From assembly GCF_001426525.1 (NCBI RefSeq), contig NZ_LMEW01000023.1, forward strand, positions 248,001-312,000: a DNA stretch of 64,000 nucleotides, given 5' to 3'. This DNA is from Massilia sp. Root133 (lineage in GTDB: Bacteria > Pseudomonadota > Gammaproteobacteria > Burkholderiales > Burkholderiaceae_D). A model generated the notes under the pieces. The model was not told the DNA's origin, ran no database searches, and saw only the letters and a program-made list of their open reading frames with translations. Shown here piece after piece: positions 1 to 8,245 of the stretch. The translations under genes were made by a program, and so were the position numbers. Positions within the stretch are counted from its first letter, which is position 1, and each line of letters opens with the position of its first letter.

Positions 1-318
1 GTTGACGGCGTCCGACAGGTCTTTCTCGAGGATGAACTCGACGGTGATCGTGGCCACGCCGTCCAGCACGCGCGCATAGATGTTCTTGACGCCCTGGAGT
101 GTAGCGACCGAGTCCTCGATCTTGCGCGCCACCTCCGTCTCCAGCTGCGCCGGCGCGGCGCCGTCGAGCGTCGCGACGACGGTGACGATGGGCAGTTCGA
201 TGTCCGGGAAGTCCTGCACCTTGTTCGCCTTGAACGCCAGCACGCCGGCGAACGTGAGGAGGGCGAACAGCATGATCGCCGGGATCGGATTGCGGATCGA
301 GAGCGCGGAAAAATTCAT
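1..318 (-). CDS. RND multidrug efflux permease, N-terminal part (cut by window start)
   Basis: This is the first 106 codons of an inner-membrane RND (AcrB/HAE1-type) proton-driven efflux permease; the rest lies beyond base 1. The visible protein begins MNFSALSIRNPIPAIM, with the first transmembrane helix (IMLFALLTFAGVLAF) and then the periplasmic porter-domain start (FPDIELPIVTV), which is the standard RND opening. It starts 10 bases after the stop of the adaptor gene, so the adaptor and pump are translated from one message. An outer-membrane channel gene may follow outside the window. The substrate cannot be told from this fragment. Confidence 0.9.
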   Translation of the reverse strand, partial: MNFSALSIRNPIPAIMLFALLTFAGVLAFKANKVQDFPDIELPIVTVVATLDGAAPAQLETEVARKIEDSVATLQGVKNIYARVLDGVATITVEFILEKDLSDAVN

Positions 319-328
319 GACCGTGCCC

Positions 329-1462
329 TCAACGCGCCGCCAGCGCAGGCACGTTGCGTACCAGGTCGCCGTCGTTGAGGAAGCCGGCGCCGCTCGTGAC
401 GACCAGCGCGTCCGCGGGCAGGCCGTCCGTCACTTCGACGCGGTCGCCGAGGCGGCGGCCCGTCGTGACTTTCAACTGGCTCACGCGGCCGTCCGCATTC
501 AGGCGGAATACGTACGCGAAGCCGTCGCGAACGGCGACGGCCTGCTGCGGCACCGTCAGCGCGGGAGATTCCCCCAGCGCGAACTGGCCGCTGGCGAACA
601 TGCCGGCCTTCAGCGGCGCATTGGCCGACAGCGCCGGCGGCAGGTCGACGTAGACGAGGGCGACGCGGCTCTGCGCATCGACGGTCGGCGCGACGGTGCG
701 CACGCGGCCCTGCACCTTCGTGCCGCCGGCCGCCTGCACGACGGCCTTCTGGCCCGGCTTGACGCGCGGGAGCTCGGCGGCCGTCACCTCGGCGCGCCAT
801 TCCAGGCGGCCCTGGCGGATCATGCGGAACATCTCCGCGCCCACGCCGGCGACGGCGCCCACGGTGGCGTTGCGCGCGGAAATCACGCCGGCATCCGGCG
901 CCACGACCTTCGTGTACTTCAGGCGCAGCTGTTGCTGGGCCAGCGTCGCCTTCGCCGATGCGACGCGCGCGGCGGCCGTGCGCTCGGTCGTCATGTATTG
1001 CGTGATCTGCTGTTCGCTGAGCGCGCCCGAGCTTTGCAGGGCGCGCGCCCGCTTCGCATCGGCGCGGGCGGCGGACGCATTCGCCTCCGCTTCCTGGAGG
1101 GCGGCTTTCGCTTGCGCGACGTCCGCCTCGACCGGCGCCGAATCGAACACGGCGAGCACCTCGCCCTTCTTGACGACGTCGCCCACGTTGACCTTCACCT
1201 CCTGCAAGCGCAGGCCGTTCGACTCGCTGCCGATCACCGCTTCCTGCCACGCGGCGACGTTGCCGTTGGCGGCGAAGCTGAGCGGCAGGCGTGACTGCTC
1301 CGGCTTCGCCGTCGTGACGGTCAGCGCGGGGCGCGGCGCCGCCGCCTTCTTGTCGTCGGCGGCATTGCTGGAGACGAGGACGCCCACGGTGCTGGCCAGG
1401 ATGGCGGCGATGGAGACGGCGAGGGCGGGCCGGGACATGCGGCGGAGTTGGGCGGGAGTCAT
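329..1462 (-). CDS. Efflux RND transporter periplasmic adaptor subunit
   Basis: A 377-residue membrane fusion protein (HlyD/AcrA family) linking the inner-membrane RND pump to an outer-membrane channel. The start at 1462 gives MTPAQLRRM followed by a hydrophobic export/anchor segment (residues about 10-32). The usual order follows: biotinyl-lipoyl half-motif (VKVNVGDVVKKGEVLAVFDS), an alpha-helical hairpin rich in Ala/Gln/Arg, the second lipoyl half (KVVAPDAGVISARNATVGAVAG), a beta-barrel and a membrane-proximal domain ending VVTSGAGFLNDGDLVRNV. The frame stays open upstream to 1897, but that stretch is read as the DUF3147 gene in another frame. The gene sits 5 bases after DUF3147 and 10 before the permease, forming one operon. 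Confidence 0.93.
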   Translation of the reverse strand: MTPAQLRRMSRPALAVSIAAILASTVGVLVSSNAADDKKAAAPRPALTVTTAKPEQSRLPLSFAANGNVAAWQEAVIGSESNGLRLQEVKVNVGDVVKKGEVLAVFDSAPVEADVAQAKAALQEAEANASAARADAKRARALQSSGALSEQQITQYMTTERTAAARVASAKATLAQQQLRLKYTKVVAPDAGVISARNATVGAVAGVGAEMFRMIRQGRLEWRAEVTAAELPRVKPGQKAVVQAAGGTKVQGRVRTVAPTVDAQSRVALVYVDLPPALSANAPLKAGMFASGQFALGESPALTVPQQAVAVRDGFAYVFRLNADGRVSQLKVTTGRRLGDRVEVTDGLPADALVVTSGAGFLNDGDLVRNVPALAAR

Positions 1463-1467
1463 GGCGT

Positions 1468-1818
1468 TCAAAGTAGATGGATGCCGAAGCGTTTCAGCAG
1501 AAGGGCGAACAGGAGCAGGCTGGCCACCGTGATCGCGACCCCGGCGCCCAGCGCGGGCCAGAAGCCGAAGCGGGCCAGCAGCCAGGGGAAGGCGGCGAAC
1601 ATGGGGAGCGTCGGTACGACGTACCACAGCGTGTACCACGCGTGATTGGCGATCTTTTCCTCGGGCTGGCGCTCGACGTGCAGCCAGATCAGGGTCAGCA
1701 CGGTCACGAGCGGCAGGGACGCGACCAGGCCCCCGAGGCGATCGGAGCGCGCGGCAGCTTCCGACACCAGGACGACGACGGCGGCGGTGATGAGGTATTT
1801 CAGCACGATCCAGAGCAT
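1468..1818 (-). CDS. DUF3147 family small membrane protein
   Basis: A 116-residue protein that is almost wholly hydrophobic, with about four predicted transmembrane helices (start MLWIVLKYLITAAVVVLVSE; last helix near LGAGVAITVASLLLFALLL). It matches the DUF3147 pattern, including the conserved DRLGGLVASLPLVTVL stretch after helix 1. An upstream in-frame Met at 1854 would add 12 polar residues; the start at 1818 fits the family better. It is the first gene of the RND operon. Function is unknown; small membrane proteins like this often sit beside efflux genes, but no role in transport is shown here. Confidence 0.8.
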   Translation of the reverse strand: MLWIVLKYLITAAVVVLVSEAAARSDRLGGLVASLPLVTVLTLIWLHVERQPEEKIANHAWYTLWYVVPTLPMFAAFPWLLARFGFWPALGAGVAITVASLLLFALLLKRFGIHLL

Positions 1819-1963
1819 GGCGAAACCAGAAGTCAAACTGCGACAGTGTAACAAAGCACACTCGAGGACGCCTGTTCCGTATGGTCCCGGCTGTCATGTT
1901 CCGTTACAAATCCTTACCACTGAAACGTCGCGTCGATATTCCCGCTCATCCATTCGCGGTTAA

Positions 1964-3472
1964 ATGGCGGTCAACATGAAGCTCAACACGATCCGACGCG
2001 CATCGCTTGCCCTGCTGGCCGCCGCCTTGATGGCGACGAATGCCGCATCGGCCGCTGATGCCGCGTCTGCTCCGGATGTACAGGCGCTGCACGTGCTGAA
2101 CCGCCTCGCATACGGACCGCGTCCCGGCGACGTCGAGCGCGTGGCGCAGATGGGCGTGCAGCGCTGGATCGACCAGCAGCTGCACCCGGAGACGATCCCG
2201 CTGCCGGCCGACCTGAACGCACGCCTGGCCGCACTGGACACCGTGAATCGCAGCGCGGGCGCATCGCTGGCCGAGTTCCTGGAACTGCGGCGCGACGTGC
2301 GGATGGACGACGCGGGGGCGAAACAGCGCCGGCGCGAGGCCGGGATGCGCGTGGCGCGCCAGGCCGCGGAAGCCCGGCTGCTGCGCGCCGTCGAGAGCCC
2401 GCGCCAGCTGGAAGAGGTCATGGTCGACTTCTGGTACAACCATTTCAACGTCTTCGCCGGCAAGGGCATGGCCCGCGCGCTGGTGACGAGCTACGAACGC
2501 GACGCGATCCGCCCGTACGCGCTGGGTTCCTTCCGTGCGCTGCTGGGCGCGACGGCGAAGCATCCGGCGATGCTGTTCTACCTCGATAACGTCGTGTCGT
2601 CGGCGCCGCGCCCGGATGCGAAGGGAAAAGCGCGTGGCCTGAACGAGAACTATGCGCGCGAGCTGATGGAGCTGCACACGCTGGGCGCGGACGGCGGTTA
2701 CACGCAGCGCGACGTGACGGAGCTGGCGCGCATGCTGACCGGGTGGACGTTCGACCAGAAGCGTCTCGCGCGCACGGGCGAGACATTCCGTTTCGACGCC
2801 GGCCGCCACGATGCCGGCGCCAAGACGTGGCTGGGCCGCGCGATCGCGCCCGCCGGCGAGCAGGAAGGGGAGTTTGCGCTGGACGTGCTGGCCATGCATC
2901 CCGCCACGGCGCGCCACGTGAGCCGCGAACTGGCGCAGTACTTCGTCAGCGACGAGCCGCCACCAAGCCTCGTCGACCGCATGGCGGCCACGTGGCAGGC
3001 GTCGCAGGGCGATATCCGCGCCGTGCTGGCGACGCTGTTCGCGAGCCCCGAATTCATGGACGCGGGGAGCGTCGGCGCGAAGTTCAAGACGCCTTACCAG
3101 TACGTGGTCTCGGCCCTGCGGGCAAGCGGTGTGCAGGTGGCGAACGTGGGGCCGCTCGTGAACACGATGAACCAGTTGGGCATGCCGTTGTACGGCTGCC
3201 AGACGCCGGACGGGTACAAGAACACGCAGGACGCGTGGCTGAACCCGGACGCGCTGACGCGGCGCATCGCCTTCGCGAGCGCGCTGGCGGGCGGCAGGCT
3301 GCCGCTGGCGACGGTGCCGGCCGATGCGCCGGCGGGGCCCCTCGATCCGGCCCGGCTGCAGGCGACGCTGGCCGGATCGATCTCGCCGCGCACGCTGGGC
3401 ATCGTCCAGCGCAACCCGGACAACCTGCGGGCCGCCATGCTGCTCGGTAGCCCCGATTTCATGCAGCGCTGA
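1964..3472 (+). CDS. DUF1800 domain-containing secreted protein
   Basis: A protein of about 500 residues with a signal peptide (hydrophobic core LALLAAALMATNAASA) and a DUF1800 body. Recognisable landmarks are the N-terminal HVLNRLAYGPRPGDVERV, then MVDFWYNHFNVF, LNENYARELMELHTLGADGGYTQ and VTELARMLTGWTF, all typical of the family. The start may be the ATG at 1964 or the ATG at 1976 (MKLNTIRR), which makes a cleaner signal peptide and has GGCGG upstream. It is followed after 17 bases by a DUF1501 gene; the two families are nearly always paired. The biochemical role is not established; a cell-envelope function is inferred from export. Confidence 0.9.
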   Translation: MAVNMKLNTIRRASLALLAAALMATNAASAADAASAPDVQALHVLNRLAYGPRPGDVERVAQMGVQRWIDQQLHPETIPLPADLNARLAALDTVNRSAGASLAEFLELRRDVRMDDAGAKQRRREAGMRVARQAAEARLLRAVESPRQLEEVMVDFWYNHFNVFAGKGMARALVTSYERDAIRPYALGSFRALLGATAKHPAMLFYLDNVVSSAPRPDAKGKARGLNENYARELMELHTLGADGGYTQRDVTELARMLTGWTFDQKRLARTGETFRFDAGRHDAGAKTWLGRAIAPAGEQEGEFALDVLAMHPATARHVSRELAQYFVSDEPPPSLVDRMAATWQASQGDIRAVLATLFASPEFMDAGSVGAKFKTPYQYVVSALRASGVQVANVGPLVNTMNQLGMPLYGCQTPDGYKNTQDAWLNPDALTRRIAFASALAGGRLPLATVPADAPAGPLDPARLQATLAGSISPRTLGIVQRNPDNLRAAMLLGSPDFMQR

Positions 3473-3489
3473 TTCCATCGGAGGATCTC

Positions 3490-4722
3490 ATGCGACGCAG
3501 GCATTTTCTCAACGCGGTGGGCGCCGGCCTCCTGCTGCCTGTCGGCCGCGGCGCCTGGGCCGTGAGCGCAGCGGCCGCCGGCCCCACGAACAGGAAGCTC
3601 GTCGTCGTGATGCTGCGCGGCGCCGTCGACGGCCTGAACGTCGTGGCGCCCGTCGGCGACGAGAACTATCTGCGCCTGCGGCCCACGATCGGCCTCGCGG
3701 CACCCGGGATGGAGGGCGGGGCGCTGGACCTGGACGGCTACTTCGGCCTGCACCCCGCGCTGGCCAGCCTGCAGCCGCTGTGGGCCGCGCGCAAGCTCGC
3801 GTTCGTGCACGCCAGCGGTTCGCCGGACGCGACGCGTTCCCACTTCGACGCGCAGGACTACATGGAATCCGCGACGCCGGGCCGCAAGGACACGCCGGAC
3901 GGCTGGATGAACCGTCTCGTGGCCGCGCTGCCCGGCCCGCAGTCGCCGAGCAGGCTGCTGGGCATCGGCCCCGTGCTGCCGCGCATCCTGTCCGGCCAGG
4001 CCGCGGCCGTGAACCTGCCGAACGTCGCCGCCGCCGCGCGCGCTGACCTGCTCGATCGGCCGGCCGTCAAGGCCGCGTTCGACGAGCTGTATGCGAACCA
4101 CCCCCGCTTCGGGCGCGCGTACGCGGACGGGCGCGCGGCCCACCGCGAAGTCATGGACGCCCTTGAGAGTCGCGAGATGCTGGCGGCCGACCGCGGCGCG
4201 CCGCTGCCGAACGGTTTCCCCGACGATGCCGCCCGCCTGGCGGGCCTGATGCGCAACGACCCGAAGATCCAGCTGGCGTTCGTCGCGCTGGGCGGCTGGG
4301 ACACGCACGCGAACCAGGGCGGCGCGACCGGCCAGCTCGCGAACCGTCTCGCACCGCTGGGGCAGGGCCTGGCCGTGCTGGCCGAGCGCCTTGGTCCATT
4401 GTTCGACGACACGGTGGTCGTCGTGATGTCGGAATTCGGCCGCACGGCACGCGAGAACGGCAACGGCGGCACCGATCACGGCCACGGCAATGCGATGTGG
4501 GTCATGGGCGGCAAGGTGCGTGGCGGCAGGGTTTATGGTGACTGGGAAGGCGTCGGCGATGCGAAACTGAACGAGGGCCGCGATTTACCGGTCTTTACCG
4601 ACTTTCGTTCGGTGTTAGCGCAAATATCGGAAGAACATTTAATGTTAGGCGATAAGCGTCTGGAACAGGTCTTTCCCGCAATGCCGCAAAAACGTGCTGG
4701 ATTCCGTATCGTTGGTGCATAA
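3490..4722 (+). CDS. DUF1501 domain-containing exported protein
   Basis: A 410-residue protein with a twin-arginine-like leader (MRRRHFLNAVGAGLLLP), so probably exported folded. The DUF1501 body belongs to the alkaline-phosphatase/sulfatase-like superfamily. Visible landmarks include VVVMLRGAVDGLNVVAPVGD, an internal FGLHPALASL, LGGWDTHANQGG and the C-terminal MSEFGRTARENGNGGTDHGHGN, whose Asp/His residues resemble metal ligands of that fold. GGAGG lies just before the ATG. It forms an operon with the DUF1800 gene and is closed by the hairpin terminator near 4850. A joint role with DUF1800 in envelope polymer or matrix handling is often suggested but unproven. Confidence 0.9.
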   Translation: MRRRHFLNAVGAGLLLPVGRGAWAVSAAAAGPTNRKLVVVMLRGAVDGLNVVAPVGDENYLRLRPTIGLAAPGMEGGALDLDGYFGLHPALASLQPLWAARKLAFVHASGSPDATRSHFDAQDYMESATPGRKDTPDGWMNRLVAALPGPQSPSRLLGIGPVLPRILSGQAAAVNLPNVAAAARADLLDRPAVKAAFDELYANHPRFGRAYADGRAAHREVMDALESREMLAADRGAPLPNGFPDDAARLAGLMRNDPKIQLAFVALGGWDTHANQGGATGQLANRLAPLGQGLAVLAERLGPLFDDTVVVVMSEFGRTARENGNGGTDHGHGNAMWVMGGKVRGGRVYGDWEGVGDAKLNEGRDLPVFTDFRSVLAQISEEHLMLGDKRLEQVFPAMPQKRAGFRIVGA

Positions 4723-4838
4723 GTCTCTACTCTAGAGGCCGCCCTCTACATATAGTAGTTCTACCGTATTGCGGTGCACAAAAATTAGGACTATAGTTGT
4801 ACCTGTCTCCTCCAGTTTTTCTCCGAAAACCTGGATTC

Positions 4839-4871
4839 AGCCCGCACCGCAAGGTCGCGGGCTTTTTTTTT
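4839..4871 (+). terminator. Rho-independent terminator of the DUF1800/DUF1501 operon
   Basis: A perfect 7-bp stem (AGCCCGC 4839-4845 pairing with GCGGGCT 4857-4863) with an 11-base loop runs straight into nine T residues. It lies 116 bases after the DUF1501 stop. The opposing gene ends at 4978, so only plus-strand transcripts fit the T-run. A second weaker hairpin (TAGAGG/CCTCTA, 4733-4748) sits right after the stop codon. Confidence 0.85.
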
Positions 4872-4977
4872 ATCAGAAATTGTCCGACGCTAACATTTGT
4901 AGACGCATGCGATGCCGCATGCCTTTCTTTTGTTCAGTCGGGGACGCGCGGCGCAAACGGCCGCGCGGAGGGCAGTC

Positions 4978-5730
4978 TCAGGCGCCGGTCGTTTCGGCGT
5001 CGTCGCCCTGGAAAGCATCGGCGCGCCAGGTCAGCACGAGCGTGTCGCGGTGACCGTCGGCGCCGATGGGCTGGATCGGCGTCGATTCGTGGATGACGGA
5101 CGCGTCGTCCAGCAGCAGCAGCGTCCACGGTTCCGTCATCGTGAAGCGCTGGCCTTTCGGGCCGTTCGCCTCGAACACGCGCGTCTCGCCACCCTTGATG
5201 TTCGCGCGCCCGATCAGGATGACGGCAACGAAGTCGACGCCGTCGCGGTGCGCGCCTTCGGGCGTGGGGCGGCCGATGCCGTCGGCGGTATCGATGCGGA
5301 ACTGGTGCGCCTCGACGTACCAGGTCTGCCGGCCTTTCACCTGCGAGCACACGGCGCCCAGCGCGCGCAGCAGCTTGGGCCAGGCCGGCTGCTCGACGGT
5401 GGACGGCTCGATGGGCACGAACAGGCGGTGCATGCCGCCGTGCAGGGCGTTGTACTCGACCGGCTGCCAGTGCGCGCGGTGCGGGCTCTGCGTGAGGGTC
5501 TCGCCGCTGTCGACGAAGCACGAATGCCGGCGCCGGCGATAGCGGCCGCCGTCCTTCAGGTAGTTGTCGAGTTCCAGGCGGTTCCAGCTCGGCGCCAGCG
5601 CCGTCAGCTCAGCGAGCGAACAGCCGGCCAGTTGCGCCACGTCGGCCGGACGCAGCAGCGCATAGCCGTCGCCGCGCAGCGCGTCGGCGATGCGGGCCGG
5701 ATCGGTATAAGGTGGTTGCGGTGTTGTCAT
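4978..5730 (-). CDS. 2OG-Fe(II) dioxygenase, amino-acid hydroxylase-like family
   Basis: A 250-residue protein of the 2OG-Fe dioxygenase family (Pfam PF10014), which includes free amino-acid hydroxylases such as the Bacillus L-isoleucine dioxygenase. The iron triad is visible: His161 and Asp163 in PTPEGAHRDGVDF and distal His214 in SVIHESTPI, followed by Arg228, a likely 2-oxoglutarate anchor. It is cytoplasmic, with no signal peptide. It begins 41 bases after the TonB receptor stop with no terminator between, so it is probably the last gene of the M1-DUF6702-receptor operon. The substrate is not predictable; a free amino acid released by the neighbouring peptidase is an attractive guess. Confidence 0.87.
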   Translation of the reverse strand: MTTPQPPYTDPARIADALRGDGYALLRPADVAQLAGCSLAELTALAPSWNRLELDNYLKDGGRYRRRRHSCFVDSGETLTQSPHRAHWQPVEYNALHGGMHRLFVPIEPSTVEQPAWPKLLRALGAVCSQVKGRQTWYVEAHQFRIDTADGIGRPTPEGAHRDGVDFVAVILIGRANIKGGETRVFEANGPKGQRFTMTEPWTLLLLDDASVIHESTPIQPIGADGHRDTLVLTWRADAFQGDDAETTGA

Positions 5731-5771
5731 CCCGGTAGCCTAGCACTTTTTGCAGGCGGCCGTGCCGGCCA

Positions 5772-7760
5772 TCACCAGTTTCTGACGAGCGTCAGCCGGA
5801 ACGAGCGCGCCTCGATCGGGTGGAAATGCACGTCCTCGCGCGGCGCCGTTTCGCCGCGCAGCTGCGACGCATAGTAGTAGTCGATCGCGGACGCGCGCCG
5901 GTTCGCCAGGTTGAACCCTTCCAGTTCCAGCCGCAGGTCGCGGCTCACGCGGTAGCCGAGGCGGCCGTTCAGGGTCGTGCTGGCGCGCGAGCGCACGCTG
6001 TCGTCTTCGACGAGCGGACGCGGTCCGAAGTACCGCAGGCGCAGCGCGCCTTCCCACGGGCCGACCTGGCTCACCGTCAGCGCGAGCTGGGCGACGCCCT
6101 CGATCGCTTCCGGGATGCGGTCTTGCCCCGACGCGACGCCGCGCGAGCGCGCATGCGCGTAGGCGGCATCGAAGTCGACCGACAACCATTTATACGGTTT
6201 ATAGTAATTCGAGAACTCGATGCCGATGCGGCGGCTGGGCAGGCCGGCCTCGGTCGTCCCTTCGTCGCCGACGTACGTCAGCTCGGAATCGAAGTCCAGG
6301 CGGTACAGGGAGATGGCCGTCTGCATCGCCGGGATGGCTTCGGTGCGCAGGCCCAGCTCCATGCCGCGCGAGCGCACGAGGCCGGGCGCCGTGAGGGTCC
6401 CGCGCGCATCGTTGCTGTGGAAGCCTTCGCCGTAGTTCACGTAGAACTCGGTCCGGCGCCATGGGCCGAACACGATGTTGGCGGACGGGCTGGCCAGCGA
6501 GTCGCTGCCGTCGATGCCGCCGGTGCGCACGCGGACGCGATAATCGTCCGCGCGCACGCCCACCGTCGAGCGCAGCCACGGGTTCCAGCGCGTCGCGTTC
6601 TCGATGAAGGCGCCAAGGCTCGTCTCGACGATGTGGTCCGCGCGCGTCACGGACAAGGTCTTGCGCGCGGCCGTGCGATACAGGCCGTTGAAGATGTTGT
6701 CGTTCTGCGCCTCCACGCCGACGGTGATGTCCGACGTCGACGTCTCGCCGCGGTGCACGTGCCAGCTGTGTGTGGCGTTGACGCCGCTCGTCACGCGCCG
6801 GTCCGGCTGCGCGAACTGGTCGCCGTTGACCGGGTCGTTCATGAAGTACGTGAAGTCGGACCACAGGTCGAGCTGGTTGCGGATGACGTAGGCGCTCACC
6901 TTCGACGCCGAATCCTGACCCGTGCGGCGCCACACGCCAGACAGGCTGAAGCGCTTCGCTGCGCCGCCGTCGGTCGTGTCGATCGCGTCGAAGCGGCCCA
7001 GCTGGCCGGTCGCCACGGCGCGTTCGGGAATCTGGTCCGTCGCATTCCAGCGGCCGCGGTACGCCATCGCCGTCACGCTCCAGCCGTTGTTCGCGTAGCC
7101 GCGGCTGTAGCGCAGCACGCCGTTCAGCTTCTGGTAATCGTCCGGGTGCGCGTACGGGCCGTCGTTGTGCAGGGCTTCCAGCGCATACGTCAGCACGCCG
7201 TCGTCGATCTCCTTCGATGCGGCCAGCGCCGTGCGCGCGTAGCCGTCCTGGCCGATGCTGGCGGTGGCCACGTTGCGCGCGAGGCGGTTCGCATAGGTGA
7301 TGGCAGCGCTGCCGGCGGACGCGAAATCGCCTTCGCTCGCGGAGTACGGCCCCTTCTTGTAGTCGAGGCGCGCCGTCAGTTCGGGGATCAGGAAGTTCAG
7401 GTCGGTCCAGCCCTGGCCGTGCGCGTGGCTGCGCTGGTTGACGGGCATGTCGTCCAGGTACGTGGCCAGGTCGGTGCCGTGGTCCAGGTTGAAACCGCGC
7501 AGGAAGAACTGGTTCGCCTTGCCTTCGCCGCTGTGCTGGCTGACGATCAGGCCCGGCGCCGCTTCCAGCAGTTCGCCGGGCCGGTACACGGTGCGCATCG
7601 CCAGTTCCTTCTGGTTGACGGTGCCGGCGCTGGCGGCATCCGCGATGCCCAGCTGGCTCGTGCGCGCGCCCTCGACGAGCACGCGCTGGATCACGGGATC
7701 GTCCGCCCACGCGCAGACGGGCACGAACAGCGTGGCGAGCAGCAGGGCGATCGGGCGCAT
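5772..7760 (-). CDS. TonB-dependent outer-membrane receptor
   Basis: A 662-residue receptor importing an unknown ligand with TonB energy. It starts MRPIALLLATLFVPVCAWA (signal peptide), followed by a plug domain (GELLEAAPGLIVSQHSGEG, then NQFFLRGFNLDHGTDLATYL) and a 22-strand barrel ending in an aromatic-rich strand (ARSFRLTLVRNW). The ATG at 7760 overlaps the stop of DUF6702 (TGATG-type coupling), which fixes the start although the frame is open further upstream. Its position downstream of an M1 peptidase and a DUF6702 protein points to a peptide- or metal-related substrate. The barrel is of normal size with no obvious damage. Confidence 0.93.
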   Translation of the reverse strand: MRPIALLLATLFVPVCAWADDPVIQRVLVEGARTSQLGIADAASAGTVNQKELAMRTVYRPGELLEAAPGLIVSQHSGEGKANQFFLRGFNLDHGTDLATYLDDMPVNQRSHAHGQGWTDLNFLIPELTARLDYKKGPYSASEGDFASAGSAAITYANRLARNVATASIGQDGYARTALAASKEIDDGVLTYALEALHNDGPYAHPDDYQKLNGVLRYSRGYANNGWSVTAMAYRGRWNATDQIPERAVATGQLGRFDAIDTTDGGAAKRFSLSGVWRRTGQDSASKVSAYVIRNQLDLWSDFTYFMNDPVNGDQFAQPDRRVTSGVNATHSWHVHRGETSTSDITVGVEAQNDNIFNGLYRTAARKTLSVTRADHIVETSLGAFIENATRWNPWLRSTVGVRADDYRVRVRTGGIDGSDSLASPSANIVFGPWRRTEFYVNYGEGFHSNDARGTLTAPGLVRSRGMELGLRTEAIPAMQTAISLYRLDFDSELTYVGDEGTTEAGLPSRRIGIEFSNYYKPYKWLSVDFDAAYAHARSRGVASGQDRIPEAIEGVAQLALTVSQVGPWEGALRLRYFGPRPLVEDDSVRSRASTTLNGRLGYRVSRDLRLELEGFNLANRRASAIDYYYASQLRGETAPREDVHFHPIEARSFRLTLVRNW

Positions 7761-8245
7761 CAGTGGACGGAGAGTTCGGTGCGGCTGCTGGTAAAGCCGA
7801 ACGTGCGCAGGCTGCCGTTCGCCGTCAGGTTCACGGTGTTCTGCTGGTCGGGCAGGAAGTCGCTCAGCACGGCGTCGTGGATCGTCTCGACGTGCGCGAC
7901 GGGCGTGCGCACGGCCTCCTGGAACACGACGACGCTGTCCGTGTCGACCGTCACCCCCACCCAGTTCAGCGGCAGGCGGCGGCCGTCCTTGTCGGCCAGC
8001 CAGAACTGCTTTTCCACGTACTTGCGCAGCACGGCCTGGTCGTCGGGATCGGACAGGTCGAACTGGCGCTGGTACAGTGCCGTCAGCAGCGCCTCCACGT
8101 CGTGCGCCATGTACGTGTGCACGACTTCCGTGCTGCCCGTGCGCTCGTTGTAGCTGATGTCGGCGATGCCGGCGTGGAAGCGGTGCGCGGCGGCGTGGAT
8201 GCTCACGCAGGCGCACAGCAACATCGCGATGCGCTGCAGCTTCAC
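7760..8245 (-). CDS. DUF6702 family periplasmic protein
   Basis: A 161-residue protein with a short signal peptide (LQRIAMLLCACVSIHAAA) and the DUF6702 pattern: HRFHAGIADISYNERTGSTEV near the N-terminus, then a small beta-rich domain. The start is a GTG at 8245 whose last bases form GTGA with the stop of the upstream M1 peptidase, and its own stop overlaps the ATG of the TonB receptor. Both 1-4 base overlaps argue for translational coupling. In other phyla this family also occurs next to M1 peptidases and TonB receptors. The function is unknown; it may bind a ligand or assist the peptidase. Confidence 0.85.
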   Translation of the reverse strand: MKLQRIAMLLCACVSIHAAAHRFHAGIADISYNERTGSTEVVHTYMAHDVEALLTALYQRQFDLSDPDDQAVLRKYVEKQFWLADKDGRRLPLNWVGVTVDTDSVVVFQEAVRTPVAHVETIHDAVLSDFLPDQQNTVNLTANGSLRTFGFTSSRTELSVH